From: Candidatus Brachythrix odensensis
Lineage (GTDB): Bacteria > Chloroflexota > Anaerolineae > J036 > Brachytrichaceae
Assembly: GCA_016714465.1 (NCBI GenBank)
Contig: JADKDT010000009.1
Coordinates: 62,001-126,000 of the forward strand
Length of the DNA stretch: 64,000 nt
Reading direction: 5' to 3'
The notes under the pieces were generated by a model. That model was not told the origin of the DNA and made no database searches. It saw only the letters and a list, made by a program, of their open reading frames with translations. Of the stretch, positions 10,039 through 20,553 are shown one piece after another (position 1 is the stretch's first letter; each line of letters begins with the position of its first letter). Made by a program: the position numbers and the translations under genes.

Positions 10039-13000
10039 GCGGCATCCCGATGGTGGAGTGGTCGGCCACGGGCGCCGCGCCCGAAGAGGGCTTCGCCACC
10101 TCGCCGGTGGTGGGTGATCTCGATGGGGATGGCATGCCCGAGGTCATTATCACAACTTCAGGCGAGGGCTGCTTCTTCGTCCTGTGCACCTACACCAACA
10201 AGAGCCTGTATGTCTATCGGGGTGACACGGGCGGGCTGGTGTTCTCGCGGACGATCACGGACGCCGGGACTTTGTGCGTCGGCGCCATCTGCGGCGGCAC
10301 TGGCGCGCCGGCCATCGCCAACCTGGATGGCGGCAGCGACATCGAGATCGTCGTCGACAGCAGCGTCGGTCTGCGGGCGTACGAGAACAGCGGCGCGTTG
10401 CTGTGGGTGAACCCCAATGTGCGCGGGACCTGGGCCAGCGCGCCGGCCATCGGCAATCTGGACGCCGATGACGCGCCGGAAATTGTGGCCGTCCATGACG
10501 TCTATGGGCCGGACCAGCGCCGGATCCACATCGTGCAGCCGGATGGCGCCACCAGTTGGACCTACACCCTGCCCACCACGGCACCCGGCCCGCGCATGCC
10601 GGTCCTGGCTGATCTCAACGGGGATGGCTGGCTGGACATCATCGTGGCGTCCGGGCAGACCCTCTACGCCTTCCACAACAATGGCGTGTCGATGACCCTG
10701 GCCTATACCCGGGCCAGTGGCCTCGACCACTATGGCGCGCCGGCGGTGGCCGATATCGACGCCGACGGCCTGCCCGAGATCATCATCGGCTGGACGGGCA
10801 TCATCGCCGCCTACGAAAACGACCTTACTCTCAAATGGGTCTACACAACGGGCGGCATCTACCCAAGCACGGTTTCGGTCGCGGAACTGGATGGCGATGA
10901 CGGCGGGTTGCCCGAGCTCGTGATCTTCTCAAAATTGGCCCCGAGTCCCGACGACGGGAGAGTCTTTGTTCTGAACCACGATGGCACGCTGCTCTGGTCG
11001 CAGCAGGCCAAGGACAGCACAAATTCGAGCGCGGGCGTGGCCGTGCTCGACCTGAATGGCGATGGTTCATATGAGGTGGTCTGGAACGGTTACGTCTCCG
11101 GCACGAATATCTACAACGGCCTGACGGGCGAGATCCTGTTCAACGACGAGACCATCAACAGCGGGACGGTGAACGAGACGCCCGTCATCGCCGACGTGGA
11201 CGCGGACGGACACGCGGAGCTGGTTCTCGTCGATACCGACAAGTTCGTCGTCCTCGGCTTCGACCAGGGTTGGGCGTCCTCGCGCCCGATCTGGAATCAG
11301 CATGCCTATCACATTACCAACATTAACGACGACCTGAGCGTGCCGCCCCGCGAGCCGGACAGTTGGGCCTATCACAACACGTATCGGACCCAGTCGCCGC
11401 TTGACTCGCCGGCGCCCGTCTACTACATCGAGGTGTCGCACACCATCGCCCCGAGCATGACGATCGTGCCGGGCTCGTTCAGCCGGGCCTACACCGATGT
11501 CAATCCGGTCTACCGCTGGGGCTACAGCCACTACTGGTACGAGCCCAGCCGCGAAACGCGTTTCGACGCGGTCCTGTCTGGCATGCAGCCGGGCGAGGTC
11601 CGCCGGGTGAGCGAGGGCAGCGTGGTGAGCTACACCGTCGGGGCCGGGCGCAACCGGATCGCGGTCCCGCCTCTGTATGTCTCGGCTGCCCACATCCTCA
11701 GCCTCGCGCCGCTCGCGCTCCCGACTCAACGCGGTTCAAGCGCGAGCTTCGCTGTCGTCCTGACGAACCCGGCTGCATCGGCGTCCGTCTACACGCTGAC
11801 CCTGGCCGGGCTGCCGTCGTCGCTCGCAGCGTCGCTGCCAGCGACCGTATCGCTTGCGGCGGGCGCGACGATCACCCTGACCCTGAACGTCAGCGCGCCG
11901 CCCGATGCCGCCCTGGGCAGAGCCGACTTCGTGGTGAATGTCGCAAATGGGCAGGGCGGGCGCGAAGCCGCCCTGGCCAGCCTGATTGTCGGGGACGCAT
12001 TGAGACTCGACCTTTCTCCCGAGAACGGCGCGGTTGGGGCCGGAGGCCAACAGGCTTATACCCTCACGCTCAGCAATCTCGAGAGTGTTGGGCGCGCCTA
12101 TTCCCTCACCTTGACGGGCCTGGGTTCGGCGACGGCGATGGTTCCGGCGCTCATTAACGTCGGGGCCAACATGACCGCGACGACGGTCATCACCCTGAAT
12201 GTCGCCGGCGCGGGCAGCCTGCTGCTCAGCGCGCGGGTGACCAACACGGCGACCGGCGCAGGCGCGACTGACTTGGCCACGTTGGATATTATTCCGACCA
12301 AGGGCGTGTCGGCGACCTTCCGGCCGCCCGCAGCCACGGCTGGGTTGGGAACATCGACGCCCATGACGTTGACGATTGTCAATACGGGCGCGCTGAGCGA
12401 CACGTATGACGTGACGCTGTTTGGACCGGGCGGTTGGCTGCTGGCGTTCGACCGGAGCGGGACGAGCACCGAGACCCAGGCCCTGACCCCGTTTGCGTTT
12501 GACAGCGTCGATCTGCGCCTGCGGGTCAATCCGAACTTCGCCTCGGCGCCGGGAAGCTATCCGATCAGCGCCAGCGTGGCCTCTCGGAGCGATCCGAGCG
12601 TCACCGGGGTCGCCACCGGCACGCTCACCGTCCTGGGTGAGAGCGTGGCGGCCGCGTTGAGCCCGTCTCCGCAAACTGCGGTTTCGAATGCAACCACGGC
12701 CTGGACGCTGGTCGTGACGAACACGGGGAACGCCGCGGCCACATACGCGATCACGGGCGCGGGCGAGTTTGGCGGGCAGATGCAATTTGGGGCGCTGAGC
12801 GTGGCGCTTGCGGCCGGAGCCAGCGCCAACGTGCCGGTGTCGATCACGGTACCAGCCTGGGCATTGGCCGGGGCGCACGCGGTGTACGCCCAGGTGACGG
12901 ACCAGGCTGCGTCTGCCGTCTTTGCGATCGCAACCGGAGAATTGATCATCAGCCCGACCCCGTCGCTGAGCGCGACGCTGTCGCCCGCGCAGATCGTGGT

Positions 13001-13283
13001 CTCCGGCCCGGCCCCCGCTTACTTCGGGCTGGTCATCACGAACACGGGCGATACCGACCTGCAGGTGAGCCTGGCGGTGGCATCGGCGGCCAACGTGACG
13101 CTTGCGCCTGGCGCGACGTATCTGCCGGCGGGGTATGGCGGGTTGGTCCTTGTGTCGGCCTCGGCGCCGACGCCGGGGGTGTATCCAATTACCGTTACGG
13201 TGACGAGCGCGGCGGGCACGGTCACAGCGACGGCGACGCTGTGGCGCACGGGGCAGGTCTATCTGCCGATGGCGAGGAAATAG
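7536..13283 (+). CDS. Giant surface protein A, C-terminal fragment (modules 3-5, FG-GAP propeller, Ig-like, terminal motif)
   Basis: Continues gene A in the third frame. Modules 3, 4 and 5 start near LARLEEDDPALRYNG, IIRFEEDNPALRFNG and VYRLEEDSPYLRYNG. At about 10039-11330 lies a calcium-binding FG-GAP/VCBS propeller with repeated loops such as GDLDGDGMPE, ADLNGDGWLD, ADIDADGLPE and ADVDADGHAE. This ends in the conserved block WNQHAYHITNINDD...SWAYHNTYRTQSP found in other bacterial FG-GAP proteins. Four or so Ig-like domains follow and the protein stops with VYLPMARK. Location is predicted extracellular or surface-bound. A 22-bp perfect hairpin lies 20 bp after the stop. Confidence 0.8.
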   Translation, partial: DLARQVFISVDRFAAPGAAPFYTPTLKSGLARLEEDDPALRYNGVPLAVTKPSWSSGTNGFASDGEYLASSAAGDAVSVVFTGTWANLGYLAVANAGLVEVVSDGVSQGVIDTYGNGTFPRNVVYAGLSAGAHTLSVTVLGTRNALASFPGNFYLDYIDVWDGSPVADGVFEESSERVWFSDGWSQTAGAAASGGIYARSLFGTGAVWFAFTGDSVSYQFFNGFNLAGVMHVMIDGAYRDRVDLASPLTGTTDFTRSITYAGLGAGPHILTAYVFRNYYASLDFFATPGAAAAAPITRTGIIRFEEDNPALRFNGVPYTATRATWGEGANAMASDAYVRFSSTLSDVVSLAFSGTWASVGYVARVNGGRAEIFIDGASRGVIDTFANGEEPRSAVFAGLSAGPHVISLTVLATRNGFAGAPGNIYFDYFDVWDGSPLGDGTLDESNPRILYSSGWTREAAASAEGGNHARSTINTGAVWATFSGDSVRLVALAGFLFAGEFGVWIDGEWKGWYDLYSATTVTRAFAFAGLGAGPHVMTLVSHRGFYVSIDSVTTPAAGPYVPGAPSGVYRLEEDSPYLRYNGEPFTQTRTTWELAQLGQASDYYIARSNTPSDTVSLTFSGAWVSLGFATRTDGRQVEVFLDGVNQGVVDTYSATDDVLTRVYGGLVSATHVISFNILSTVNVSATGGTKWLQFDYVDVWDGTEEPKGLFQHEPREQDAGRVYLSSDWTATPRIAAISGTFIQDGTNAWFLFTGVSVTVIGVTDNLTPSKAEIFIDGVSQGLLDLSYPFGRSPVPTTLAGLSPGAHVLRFVDRSGVGINLGAGLDGFDTGSPRFSGIPMVEWSATGAAPEEGFATSPVVGDLDGDGMPEVIITTSGEGCFFVLCTYTNKSLYVYRGDTGGLVFSRTITDAGTLCVGAICGGTGAPAIANLDGGSDIEIVVDSSVGLRAYENSGALLWVNPNVRGTWASAPAIGNLDADDAPEIVAVHDVYGPDQRRIHIVQPDGATSWTYTLPTTAPGPRMPVLADLNGDGWLDIIVASGQTLYAFHNNGVSMTLAYTRASGLDHYGAPAVADIDADGLPEIIIGWTGIIAAYENDLTLKWVYTTGGIYPSTVSVAELDGDDGGLPELVIFSKLAPSPDDGRVFVLNHDGTLLWSQQAKDSTNSSAGVAVLDLNGDGSYEVVWNGYVSGTNIYNGLTGEILFNDETINSGTVNETPVIADVDADGHAELVLVDTDKFVVLGFDQGWASSRPIWNQHAYHITNINDDLSVPPREPDSWAYHNTYRTQSPLDSPAPVYYIEVSHTIAPSMTIVPGSFSRAYTDVNPVYRWGYSHYWYEPSRETRFDAVLSGMQPGEVRRVSEGSVVSYTVGAGRNRIAVPPLYVSAAHILSLAPLALPTQRGSSASFAVVLTNPAASASVYTLTLAGLPSSLAASLPATVSLAAGATITLTLNVSAPPDAALGRADFVVNVANGQGGREAALASLIVGDALRLDLSPENGAVGAGGQQAYTLTLSNLESVGRAYSLTLTGLGSATAMVPALINVGANMTATTVITLNVAGAGSLLLSARVTNTATGAGATDLATLDIIPTKGVSATFRPPAATAGLGTSTPMTLTIVNTGALSDTYDVTLFGPGGWLLAFDRSGTSTETQALTPFAFDSVDLRLRVNPNFASAPGSYPISASVASRSDPSVTGVATGTLTVLGESVAAALSPSPQTAVSNATTAWTLVVTNTGNAAATYAITGAGEFGGQMQFGALSVALAAGASANVPVSITVPAWALAGAHAVYAQVTDQAASAVFAIATGELIISPTPSLSATLSPAQIVVSGPAPAYFGLVITNTGDTDLQVSLAVASAANVTLAPGATYLPAGYGGLVLVSASAPTPGVYPITVTVTSAAGTVTATATLWRTGQVYLPMARK

Positions 13284-13302
13284 AGGTTGTCCCAAAAAGG
13301 GT

Positions 13303-13349
13303 GGCGAGATCGCACTCCCCGCGCGAAGCGCGGGGAGTGCGATCTCGCC
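13303..13349. terminator. Perfect 22-bp hairpin between genes A and B
   Basis: Arms at 13303-13324 and 13328-13349 are fully complementary with a GAA loop. It starts 20 bp after the stop of gene A and ends 41 bp before the chosen start of gene B. Only GTTTTC follows, so it is not a classical T-tailed terminator; it may still terminate or process the transcript. Confidence 0.6.
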
Positions 13350-13389
13350 GGACGTTTTCTGGATGACCATAGGAAGATCCTGGGGGAGC

Positions 13390-16300
13390 ATGAAAGCGAC
13401 GCGTGAATTTCGGTTGTTGTCGGTCGTGTTGACGGCCGCGGTGGCGGCCATGAATCTGGGTCCGGCGCCGCGGCAGGTGAGTGCTTCGGGCGCGACGCGC
13501 CCGGCCCTGCTTGCCCCGGCCGCGCCGCAGACCGCGACGGTCACACGGCCGGCGGCGCTCGACGCGCCTCTGGCCATGACCCGCGAACAATCGGCCTATC
13601 GTGGGGCGGATGTCGTGGCGAATACGCTGATGGTCACGCTGACGGTCAGCAACCTGCGCCCGCCGGCCAACCCGCCGAGCGCGCCCACCGGGGCGACGGT
13701 CACTGACACAATCGCCTTCTTTGCCGGATTTGATCCAACCCAGGATGCCAATACTCTGCGCGGCATCCTGGTCTCGGACGTCCTGACGCCCGGGGTGACG
13801 TTGCTCGGCGCTTCCCATCCGGTGAATGTCAGCGGCCCCGCGTTGCAGATCAGCCTGGGCGACCTTGCCCCGTTGAGCAGCTTGACCGTAACCCTGCGCC
13901 TGGCCGTGCCAGGGACGTCGCCGGACTTCATGAGCCTAGATGACGGCGCCATCGTGTATGCGACCCTGCAGGGCCGGATGGCCACGGCGTCGCCCGGACC
14001 GATCGTGTTCGCGCCTGATGCGCTGGGCCCATTCCTGGTCTGGACCCCCGACGCGGATACCCGCGACGCATGGATGCTGCGGGCGTTGGGCGGCCTTGGC
14101 GGCAGCCCGACTGCGATGTTTGAGGCGGTCCGAGGCTTCGGGTATGAAAGCTACCTGGGATCGCTGCGCGGCACACGTGGCACGTTGTGGAGCAAGGCCG
14201 GCAACGCGCTGGACAAATCCTCCCTGCTCATTGCGATGTTGCGCGCCAGCGGGGTGCCCGCCCGCTATCGGCACGGCACCCTGGACGCGGCCCGCACAAG
14301 CGAGCTGATCGGCAGCATGTTCCCGCCGCTGCCCGACACTCGAGGCTTCGTCCCGCCCGGGGCGCAGGTCTTTACCCCCATCAGCAACACCCAGCTCATC
14401 AGCGAGACCCGCGACCATTGGTGGGTGGAGGCGTATCTGCCCGGCAGCGGCTGGACTAACCTCGATCCGTCGTTTGCCTCGGCCGCGGTTGGCCAGACCT
14501 TCCACACGGCGCTGGCCACCGATGGCAGCGACCAGATCGCGGAGGTTCCGGATGCCCTCCGGCACAAAGTTGATTTCCGGCTGATCGTCGAGCGCTATGG
14601 GCCCTTCTCGTTCAGCGCGGCTGGGCTGCCCACCATCATGCCGCTCGAAGCCAGCCTCAACACGGTCCAGCTCGTCGGCAATCCGGTCTCGCTCGAGCAT
14701 TTTGTCGACACGGATTTCCAGGCGGGTTTGGTGTTCGGGACCGTCGTCAACACCTATATTCCGTATCTTGTTGTCGGCGACCAGGCCATTGATGGAACCC
14801 CGTTCCAGGACATCATCAGCAGCTTCCCGTTTGGCTATCAGCTCAGCACGGCCGAGTGGCTGGCGTTCGATCTGCGCCACCCGAACGGGGCGAGCGAGAC
14901 CTACACCCGGACCATCGCCGATCTGATCGGCGTCGCCGCCCGGACCGGTGGCGGGACCATCACCAACAGCTTCGGGGCCAGCACGGCGCTCGTTGATGGC
15001 GGGAACGTGTATTCGTTCTTGTTTGCGCCATCGTCTGTCCCACGCGAGGCGGTGGATGGGCGTTACCCGGCCCTTGCTCGCGCAGCCGCCCAGGCCCAGA
15101 GCCTGATGACGATCGCCGACACGCTCACGGGCACGTCGCTGACCGAGATCGCGGCCTTGCAGAATGCCAACGCCGTGATCCGGGCCGGGGTGCGCGAAGC
15201 TGCCGGCGCGCAGGCGCTCTCGTTCGCGGCCGCATCCGATTTCGGCACACCGTCGCTGGCGCGCGGCACGCATGTCAAGGCCTATTTCGATATGCCACGG
15301 GTCATCATCGCCTCGCAACAGAAGGAGAAGGATGCGCCCGTGGCCACGGCCGTCCTCGACCTCGCCCGCAACCGCATCCGGGCGGTGCCGTATCCGGGCC
15401 AGACGATCGAGGGCGGGATGGTCTTTAATCTGTCGTGGGGGCTGCTCCAGGGCGACCTGGAACACGAACTGCTTAAGCGCTGGCATGGGGCCGCGCCGTG
15501 CGGCGTGTCGGCGGTGTTTGCCCGGGCCCGGGCCGAGGGCGTCGATATAGCGCTGTTGACCACCCGCAACCTGTCCGTTCTCGGCAGACTGCCGCTCTCC
15601 AGCGAGGCGAAGACCCGCATCGCTCAGACGCTGGACGGGCGGCCCGATGTGATGGTCATGGTGCCCACCCGGATGATCACCCTGACTGGCCAATCGACGG
15701 TCGGCTGGTATGCCATCAACATGCTCGATGGGCGCGTCTCGGACATGATGGAGAACGGCCTGCATACGGCGGCGATCGAGTATGCGTTCCTGCTTACGTC
15801 GAACCTGCAGAACTTCGGCTTTGCCATCGCCGGCTTCTTTCATGGCTGGTTCGCTGAGACGATGTTCTTCCTCGGCTACTTTCTGGAGCAGACCCCCCTC
15901 AGCGAAGGCGAGCTCAAGAGCGCCTATTCATCGGCGTTGTCCCAGGCCACCGCCTCGGCCGAGAATCTGGCGGCGATGATCTCGGCTGGCAGCGCGGCCT
16001 CGGGCGGCGGGGCGAGCCAATGGATTGACTGCTACATCGATGGCTGCGGTTTCGAGATCGGTTTTTCATGGAAGATTCCGCTCATCGAAAGCCCTCTTCC
16101 GGATGGCTTTGGCGACACCGCCGAGGGCTGGGCGACGTTGGGCGGCATCGAACTGCCGGAGGATCCGGAGGCGGGCCCGTGTTCGGTGAGCCTGCTCGAG
16201 CTCAGCGCTGACTGCGGCGACAAGCTCACTTTTGAGTGGCACTCGCCGTTCGGTTTCAACAACGGCGTGGCCGCGGCCGAGGCCTTCATCGGCAGCCACA

Positions 16301-19300
16301 ATGATCCGCCCGTGCCATATGGCTGGGTGGGTGAGGCCCGGTTTACGCCGATGACGGGTACGCTTGCGACCCGGGTCGTCACTGCGCCGGCGACCCATGC
16401 GGGCACGACCATCACGGGCGCACTGGTCGTGCCGAATGCCCGGCTGATCCAAAGCGAGCGGGCGTCCTTCTATGCCCCGGCGGCAGCCGGGCTTGGGATT
16501 GGCGGGGCCCATCCGGGCTTCAGCCCCTTTGCGCCGGGTGGGGCCGTGACGTTGAGCAACGCGCGCCTCAATTTCGGCCCAAGCGGCGCGCCGCTGTATG
16601 TCAACGGCGTGGCCGTCGGCGCCGCCAATGGGGTGGCCCTGCCGGCGTTCAGCGGCTCACTTGCGATCACCGAGAGCGGCGCTGCGCTTGATAGCGCCGC
16701 GCTCAACGGCGCGGGCACGTTCTTTGCCCTCAGCCTGTCCCCCGCCAGCAGCGCCATCGCGCCGGGGGCGAGCGCCGCCTTTTCGACCGGGATCCTGGCC
16801 AATGCCGCCGGGGTCTACACCCTCATGGCCGAAGTCCCGTCCGGCTGGGCGGCGGTGATCGCGCCGGATGGCGCAATCACCGCATCCTCGCCCGCCGGCG
16901 CCGCCGCCGGCGACTACGTCGTCCTCGTCGTCGCTCAGTCGAGCCAGGCTCCCGACGTCTTCGCCAGCGCCGTCCATACGGTGACGATCTCGGCCCTCGA
17001 CGCCGTCGCTGTGTCGGTCGGCCCGGACCCGCTCCACACCGTGGCGTGGGGCGAACCCGGGCCGGGGGAGTTCCGGACCAATCCGAACAACGGCCAGATG
17101 CAACTCTCTGGCGCGGCCTGGACGGTCGCCATCACCAACAGCTCGAATGCCGCGCACGCTTTTGCGATCAACGTAACCGGGTTGCCGGCGTCCTGGGGGT
17201 TGCTCAGCGCCAGCGTCATCACCTTGAGCGCGGGCGCGGTCGGGCAGGTCGGTCTGGCGATTTCGCCGACGGCGCCCCTGATCGGCGGAGCGAACTATCC
17301 ATTCACCGTCAACGTCGACGCCACCGATATGGCCCTGAGCGCAAGTGATGGCGATACGTTCGTTGTGCCCGCCAGTCCGTATGCCTGGCTCGATGCGCCG
17401 GTCCATGCCCTGTTTGCCGCCCCGGGCGGCAAGACGGTCGTCAGCCTGACCCTCAAGAACGTCGGAAATTCGCCGGGCGCCTTCCCGCTCAGCATGACGA
17501 TCCCGGCGGGATGGGCCCATGATGCGCCCACAGGCTTGAGCGTCGCCGCCGGAGACACGCGGGCGCAGACCGTGACCGTGACCACGACCGGCACGCTGTT
17601 CTCGCAGTATGTTGTGCGGGCCGGGACCCGCTCGTTGGGCTACGACCAGAGCGCCTACGCGGTCGTGATCCTGGTGACGCCCTACGCGGCGTGTGTCTTC
17701 AATGGCGGCGCGGATCTGGCGGCGCTCGGCGATGCCGCGGTGACCACGGCCTTGTCGAACCTCGGCACGGCGACGCTGGCCCTGGAGCAGGACCCGACCA
17801 GCGTTGCGGCCCGCACCGGCGTTGTCGCCGCGATCAACACCCTCGTCGCCGGGCTGGCCCCCTATCCCGCGGTCCCCGCGCTGGCGTCCCTGGCGGCGCT
17901 GGCCGAGGCCATGCCCGGCCATTCCAGCGAAGCGCAGATCGATGCTGATCTTGCTACGTTGTGCGGCATCATCGGCGACCTGGGCGCGCAGACCGGCGCG
18001 GCGGTCGCCCACGCCTTCTCGCTGAGCTTCAGCCCGGGCGCCGACGCGGCGCTGCCGGGACGCGCGGTCAGCCTGACCTTTACGCTCGCCAATCGCGGCA
18101 CGTCCGCCACCACATTTGGCGTGACGATTACGTCACCCGCCCTCGCCTCGCCGATCACCCTGGCGCCCACCCTGGCGCCCGGCGCCAGCGCGAGCCAGAC
18201 CGTGGTCGTGTCGTCGGCAATCGCCGCGTTTGTGCCGGTGTATGCGGCCGTCACCGCGGCGACGGGCGTGCCCGCGCTGCCGACGCTCAGCGATTCCGCC
18301 ATCGCCGGGGTGAGCTTCATTTCGCCGCTGTTGCAGGTGTTCGATGTGACGGCGACGCCGGGATTTGTCGACTTCGGGACCAGCGCGACCAGCCTGAGCG
18401 CCCGAATCGCCAACGTGGGGAACTGGCGCATGCAGACCCTGGCGATGCTGACGGTGATTGGGCCAGGCGGCGGGACCAGCGCCACCCTGAGCGCGCCGGT
18501 GACGCTGGCGGCCGGCAATCCGACCGCCGTCAACTTTGGCAGCCTGAACACGAGCGGGTTTCAGACCGGCACCTACACGCTCACCGTTAGCGCGATGGTG
18601 ACTGCGCCGGCGGGTCTGGCCGGATTTGCCTCCACCGACTACGGATTCTTCAGCGTGGGACAGGCGCTCTATGCGACTGGCCGGGTCGCCCAGCCCGTCG
18701 TCGCGCCCGGCAATGTGACGGCCACGGTGTTGATCACGACGTTTGTGAACCCGGATGGAAGCGCAGAGCTTCTTCGGATGGACGGAAAGCCGCGCGCCGC
18801 GGTTCGCGCTTTGCAGCCCGCCGACTCGCAACCGGAAGGGGCCGAACCGGTCGTCGGCGGTGAGGCGAACCCGGCCGAAGATGCCGGGCAGGACAACGTT
18901 GAGACCAACGTCGTGCCGGCCGACCTGGCTCCGGAAAGTAAGGAATTGGACCGTGAAGCGGACCGGACTGATCGGCCCGCGTTCTCCTCGTCCATCGTCC
19001 GGACCGAGACCGCCAGTCCGCTCGCCACCCGAACCGGGACGTGGACGACCGTGAGCGGCTCGAACCTGGCCAGTGGCGCCAGTTACAGCCGCTCGAGCGT
19101 GGTCAGCAGCACCCTGGCCTTCACCTTCACCGGGTCGTGGGTCAGCCTGGGCTATCTGGCCGGCACAGACGGCCGGCAGTTCGAGATCTATCTGGACGGC
19201 GTCAGCCTGGGGATCGTCGACAGCTACGCCAATGAGAGCGACCTGCCCCAGAGCCGGCTCTTCGCAGGTCTTGTCACGGCCACCCACGTCATCAGCGTGT

Positions 19301-20553
19301 TTGTGTTGAGCACGAAAAACGCGTTTGCGTCCACCACCGCGTACGCCAAGATCGACTTCTTCGATACGTGGGACGGCGCGCCACTCAGCGATGGCGTGTT
19401 TGAGCACAGCAGCCCGCGGCTCATCCTCGGCAGTGGCTGGACGACCCAGACCCTGGCCGGCGCCAGCGGCGGCAGTTACGGCCGCAGCCCGAGCGGCTCA
19501 GGGGTTGCCTGGTTCGCCTTCACCGGCGACAGTGTGGCCTATCAACTCGTGCGCGATTTCAGCGCCGCGAACCAGGCCAGCCTGTTTGTAGACGGCATGT
19601 GGAAAGCCGATATCGACATGGCCACCGTCTTTGCCAACGCGACCGTCACCACAGCGACGATCTCGTTTGATGGCCTCGGGGCGGGTGCGCATGTCCTCAG
19701 CCTGGTCCATCGGCGGGGCAGCTTCTTCAGCCTGGATACCTTTGCCACGCCGGGCGTCGCGCCGTTCCATTCCACGCCGATTCTGACCGGCGTGGCGCGC
19801 TATGAGGAGAACCATCCCGCGCTGCGCTACAACGGCCTGCCGTTCACCGCGACGAAGACTTCCTGGGCTGAGAGCGGCCAGGCAAATGCGAGCAGCGGCT
19901 GGTATGCGGCCTCGTCGGTGGCCAGCGACACCGTCGGGCTGACCTTCACCGGCACCTGGGTGAGCCTGGGCTATGTGGCCAACACAAACGCCGGCCGGAT
20001 CGAGGTCTTCATCGATGGCGCGACCCAGGGCGTGATCGACACCTACGGCAACGCCGCCGCGCCCCGCAGCGCCGTCTTCTCCGGATTGTCGGCCGGCGCG
20101 CACACCCTGACCGCGACCGTGCTTGGCACGCGGAACGCCTTCGCCAACGCACCCGGCAACTTCAATCTCGACTACATCGACGTGTGGGACGGCGCGACGC
20201 TGCCCGACGGCCGCTTCGAAGAGGACAGTCCGCGGGTGTGGTACGGCACGGGCTGGGACCGGAGCGCAGTCGCGGGCGCGAGTGGCGGATGGCACGCGAC
20301 GAGCCAGGCCTCGATAGGCGCGGCCTGGTTCGCCTTCAGCGGCGACAGCGTGAGCTATCACCTGCTGCGCGACTTCAACAGCGCCGGCATGGCCAGCGTG
20401 TTCGTGGATGGCCAGTGGAAGGCCGATATCGACTTCTACACCGTTTTTTGCGAATGCGGCCGTGTTGACCTACACCCTGTCGCTGGACGGATTGGGCGCG
20501 GGCCCGCATGTGCTCACGGTGGACAATCGGCGCGGCACGTATATCAGCCTTGA
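13390..20553 (+). CDS. Giant surface protein B, N-terminal fragment (paralog of A)
   Basis: ATG 13390 gives MKATREFRLL and a signal peptide parallel to that of A; an in-frame ATG at 13363 would only add nine residues. AGGAAG lies 12 bases before 13390. Domains run as in A: DUF11-like, transglutaminase-like (AGNALDKSSLLIAMLRASG, again no Cys; HWWVEAYLPG; NLDPSF), a helical hydrophobic stretch, Ig-like domains, the LATLCGIIGDL helical segment, then modules 1-2 and part of 3. Frame is kept over the region that is deleted in A (31 residues between VTITS and FVPVY). Homology runs to about 20445, where a T6 run shifts the frame; five Ts would restore VFANAAVLT. Predicted secreted or cell-surface scaffold. 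Confidence 0.78.
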   Translation: MKATREFRLLSVVLTAAVAAMNLGPAPRQVSASGATRPALLAPAAPQTATVTRPAALDAPLAMTREQSAYRGADVVANTLMVTLTVSNLRPPANPPSAPTGATVTDTIAFFAGFDPTQDANTLRGILVSDVLTPGVTLLGASHPVNVSGPALQISLGDLAPLSSLTVTLRLAVPGTSPDFMSLDDGAIVYATLQGRMATASPGPIVFAPDALGPFLVWTPDADTRDAWMLRALGGLGGSPTAMFEAVRGFGYESYLGSLRGTRGTLWSKAGNALDKSSLLIAMLRASGVPARYRHGTLDAARTSELIGSMFPPLPDTRGFVPPGAQVFTPISNTQLISETRDHWWVEAYLPGSGWTNLDPSFASAAVGQTFHTALATDGSDQIAEVPDALRHKVDFRLIVERYGPFSFSAAGLPTIMPLEASLNTVQLVGNPVSLEHFVDTDFQAGLVFGTVVNTYIPYLVVGDQAIDGTPFQDIISSFPFGYQLSTAEWLAFDLRHPNGASETYTRTIADLIGVAARTGGGTITNSFGASTALVDGGNVYSFLFAPSSVPREAVDGRYPALARAAAQAQSLMTIADTLTGTSLTEIAALQNANAVIRAGVREAAGAQALSFAAASDFGTPSLARGTHVKAYFDMPRVIIASQQKEKDAPVATAVLDLARNRIRAVPYPGQTIEGGMVFNLSWGLLQGDLEHELLKRWHGAAPCGVSAVFARARAEGVDIALLTTRNLSVLGRLPLSSEAKTRIAQTLDGRPDVMVMVPTRMITLTGQSTVGWYAINMLDGRVSDMMENGLHTAAIEYAFLLTSNLQNFGFAIAGFFHGWFAETMFFLGYFLEQTPLSEGELKSAYSSALSQATASAENLAAMISAGSAASGGGASQWIDCYIDGCGFEIGFSWKIPLIESPLPDGFGDTAEGWATLGGIELPEDPEAGPCSVSLLELSADCGDKLTFEWHSPFGFNNGVAAAEAFIGSHNDPPVPYGWVGEARFTPMTGTLATRVVTAPATHAGTTITGALVVPNARLIQSERASFYAPAAAGLGIGGAHPGFSPFAPGGAVTLSNARLNFGPSGAPLYVNGVAVGAANGVALPAFSGSLAITESGAALDSAALNGAGTFFALSLSPASSAIAPGASAAFSTGILANAAGVYTLMAEVPSGWAAVIAPDGAITASSPAGAAAGDYVVLVVAQSSQAPDVFASAVHTVTISALDAVAVSVGPDPLHTVAWGEPGPGEFRTNPNNGQMQLSGAAWTVAITNSSNAAHAFAINVTGLPASWGLLSASVITLSAGAVGQVGLAISPTAPLIGGANYPFTVNVDATDMALSASDGDTFVVPASPYAWLDAPVHALFAAPGGKTVVSLTLKNVGNSPGAFPLSMTIPAGWAHDAPTGLSVAAGDTRAQTVTVTTTGTLFSQYVVRAGTRSLGYDQSAYAVVILVTPYAACVFNGGADLAALGDAAVTTALSNLGTATLALEQDPTSVAARTGVVAAINTLVAGLAPYPAVPALASLAALAEAMPGHSSEAQIDADLATLCGIIGDLGAQTGAAVAHAFSLSFSPGADAALPGRAVSLTFTLANRGTSATTFGVTITSPALASPITLAPTLAPGASASQTVVVSSAIAAFVPVYAAVTAATGVPALPTLSDSAIAGVSFISPLLQVFDVTATPGFVDFGTSATSLSARIANVGNWRMQTLAMLTVIGPGGGTSATLSAPVTLAAGNPTAVNFGSLNTSGFQTGTYTLTVSAMVTAPAGLAGFASTDYGFFSVGQALYATGRVAQPVVAPGNVTATVLITTFVNPDGSAELLRMDGKPRAAVRALQPADSQPEGAEPVVGGEANPAEDAGQDNVETNVVPADLAPESKELDREADRTDRPAFSSSIVRTETASPLATRTGTWTTVSGSNLASGASYSRSSVVSSTLAFTFTGSWVSLGYLAGTDGRQFEIYLDGVSLGIVDSYANESDLPQSRLFAGLVTATHVISVFVLSTKNAFASTTAYAKIDFFDTWDGAPLSDGVFEHSSPRLILGSGWTTQTLAGASGGSYGRSPSGSGVAWFAFTGDSVAYQLVRDFSAANQASLFVDGMWKADIDMATVFANATVTTATISFDGLGAGAHVLSLVHRRGSFFSLDTFATPGVAPFHSTPILTGVARYEENHPALRYNGLPFTATKTSWAESGQANASSGWYAASSVASDTVGLTFTGTWVSLGYVANTNAGRIEVFIDGATQGVIDTYGNAAAPRSAVFSGLSAGAHTLTATVLGTRNAFANAPGNFNLDYIDVWDGATLPDGRFEEDSPRVWYGTGWDRSAVAGASGGWHATSQASIGAAWFAFSGDSVSYHLLRDFNSAGMASVFVDGQWKADIDFYTVFCECGRVDLHPVAGRIGRGPACAHGGQSARHVYQP

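Noticed and set aside
13363..13389. Upstream ATG as start of gene B
   Set aside because: Comparison with gene A places the start at 13390, just before the signal peptide; the extra nine residues have no counterpart.
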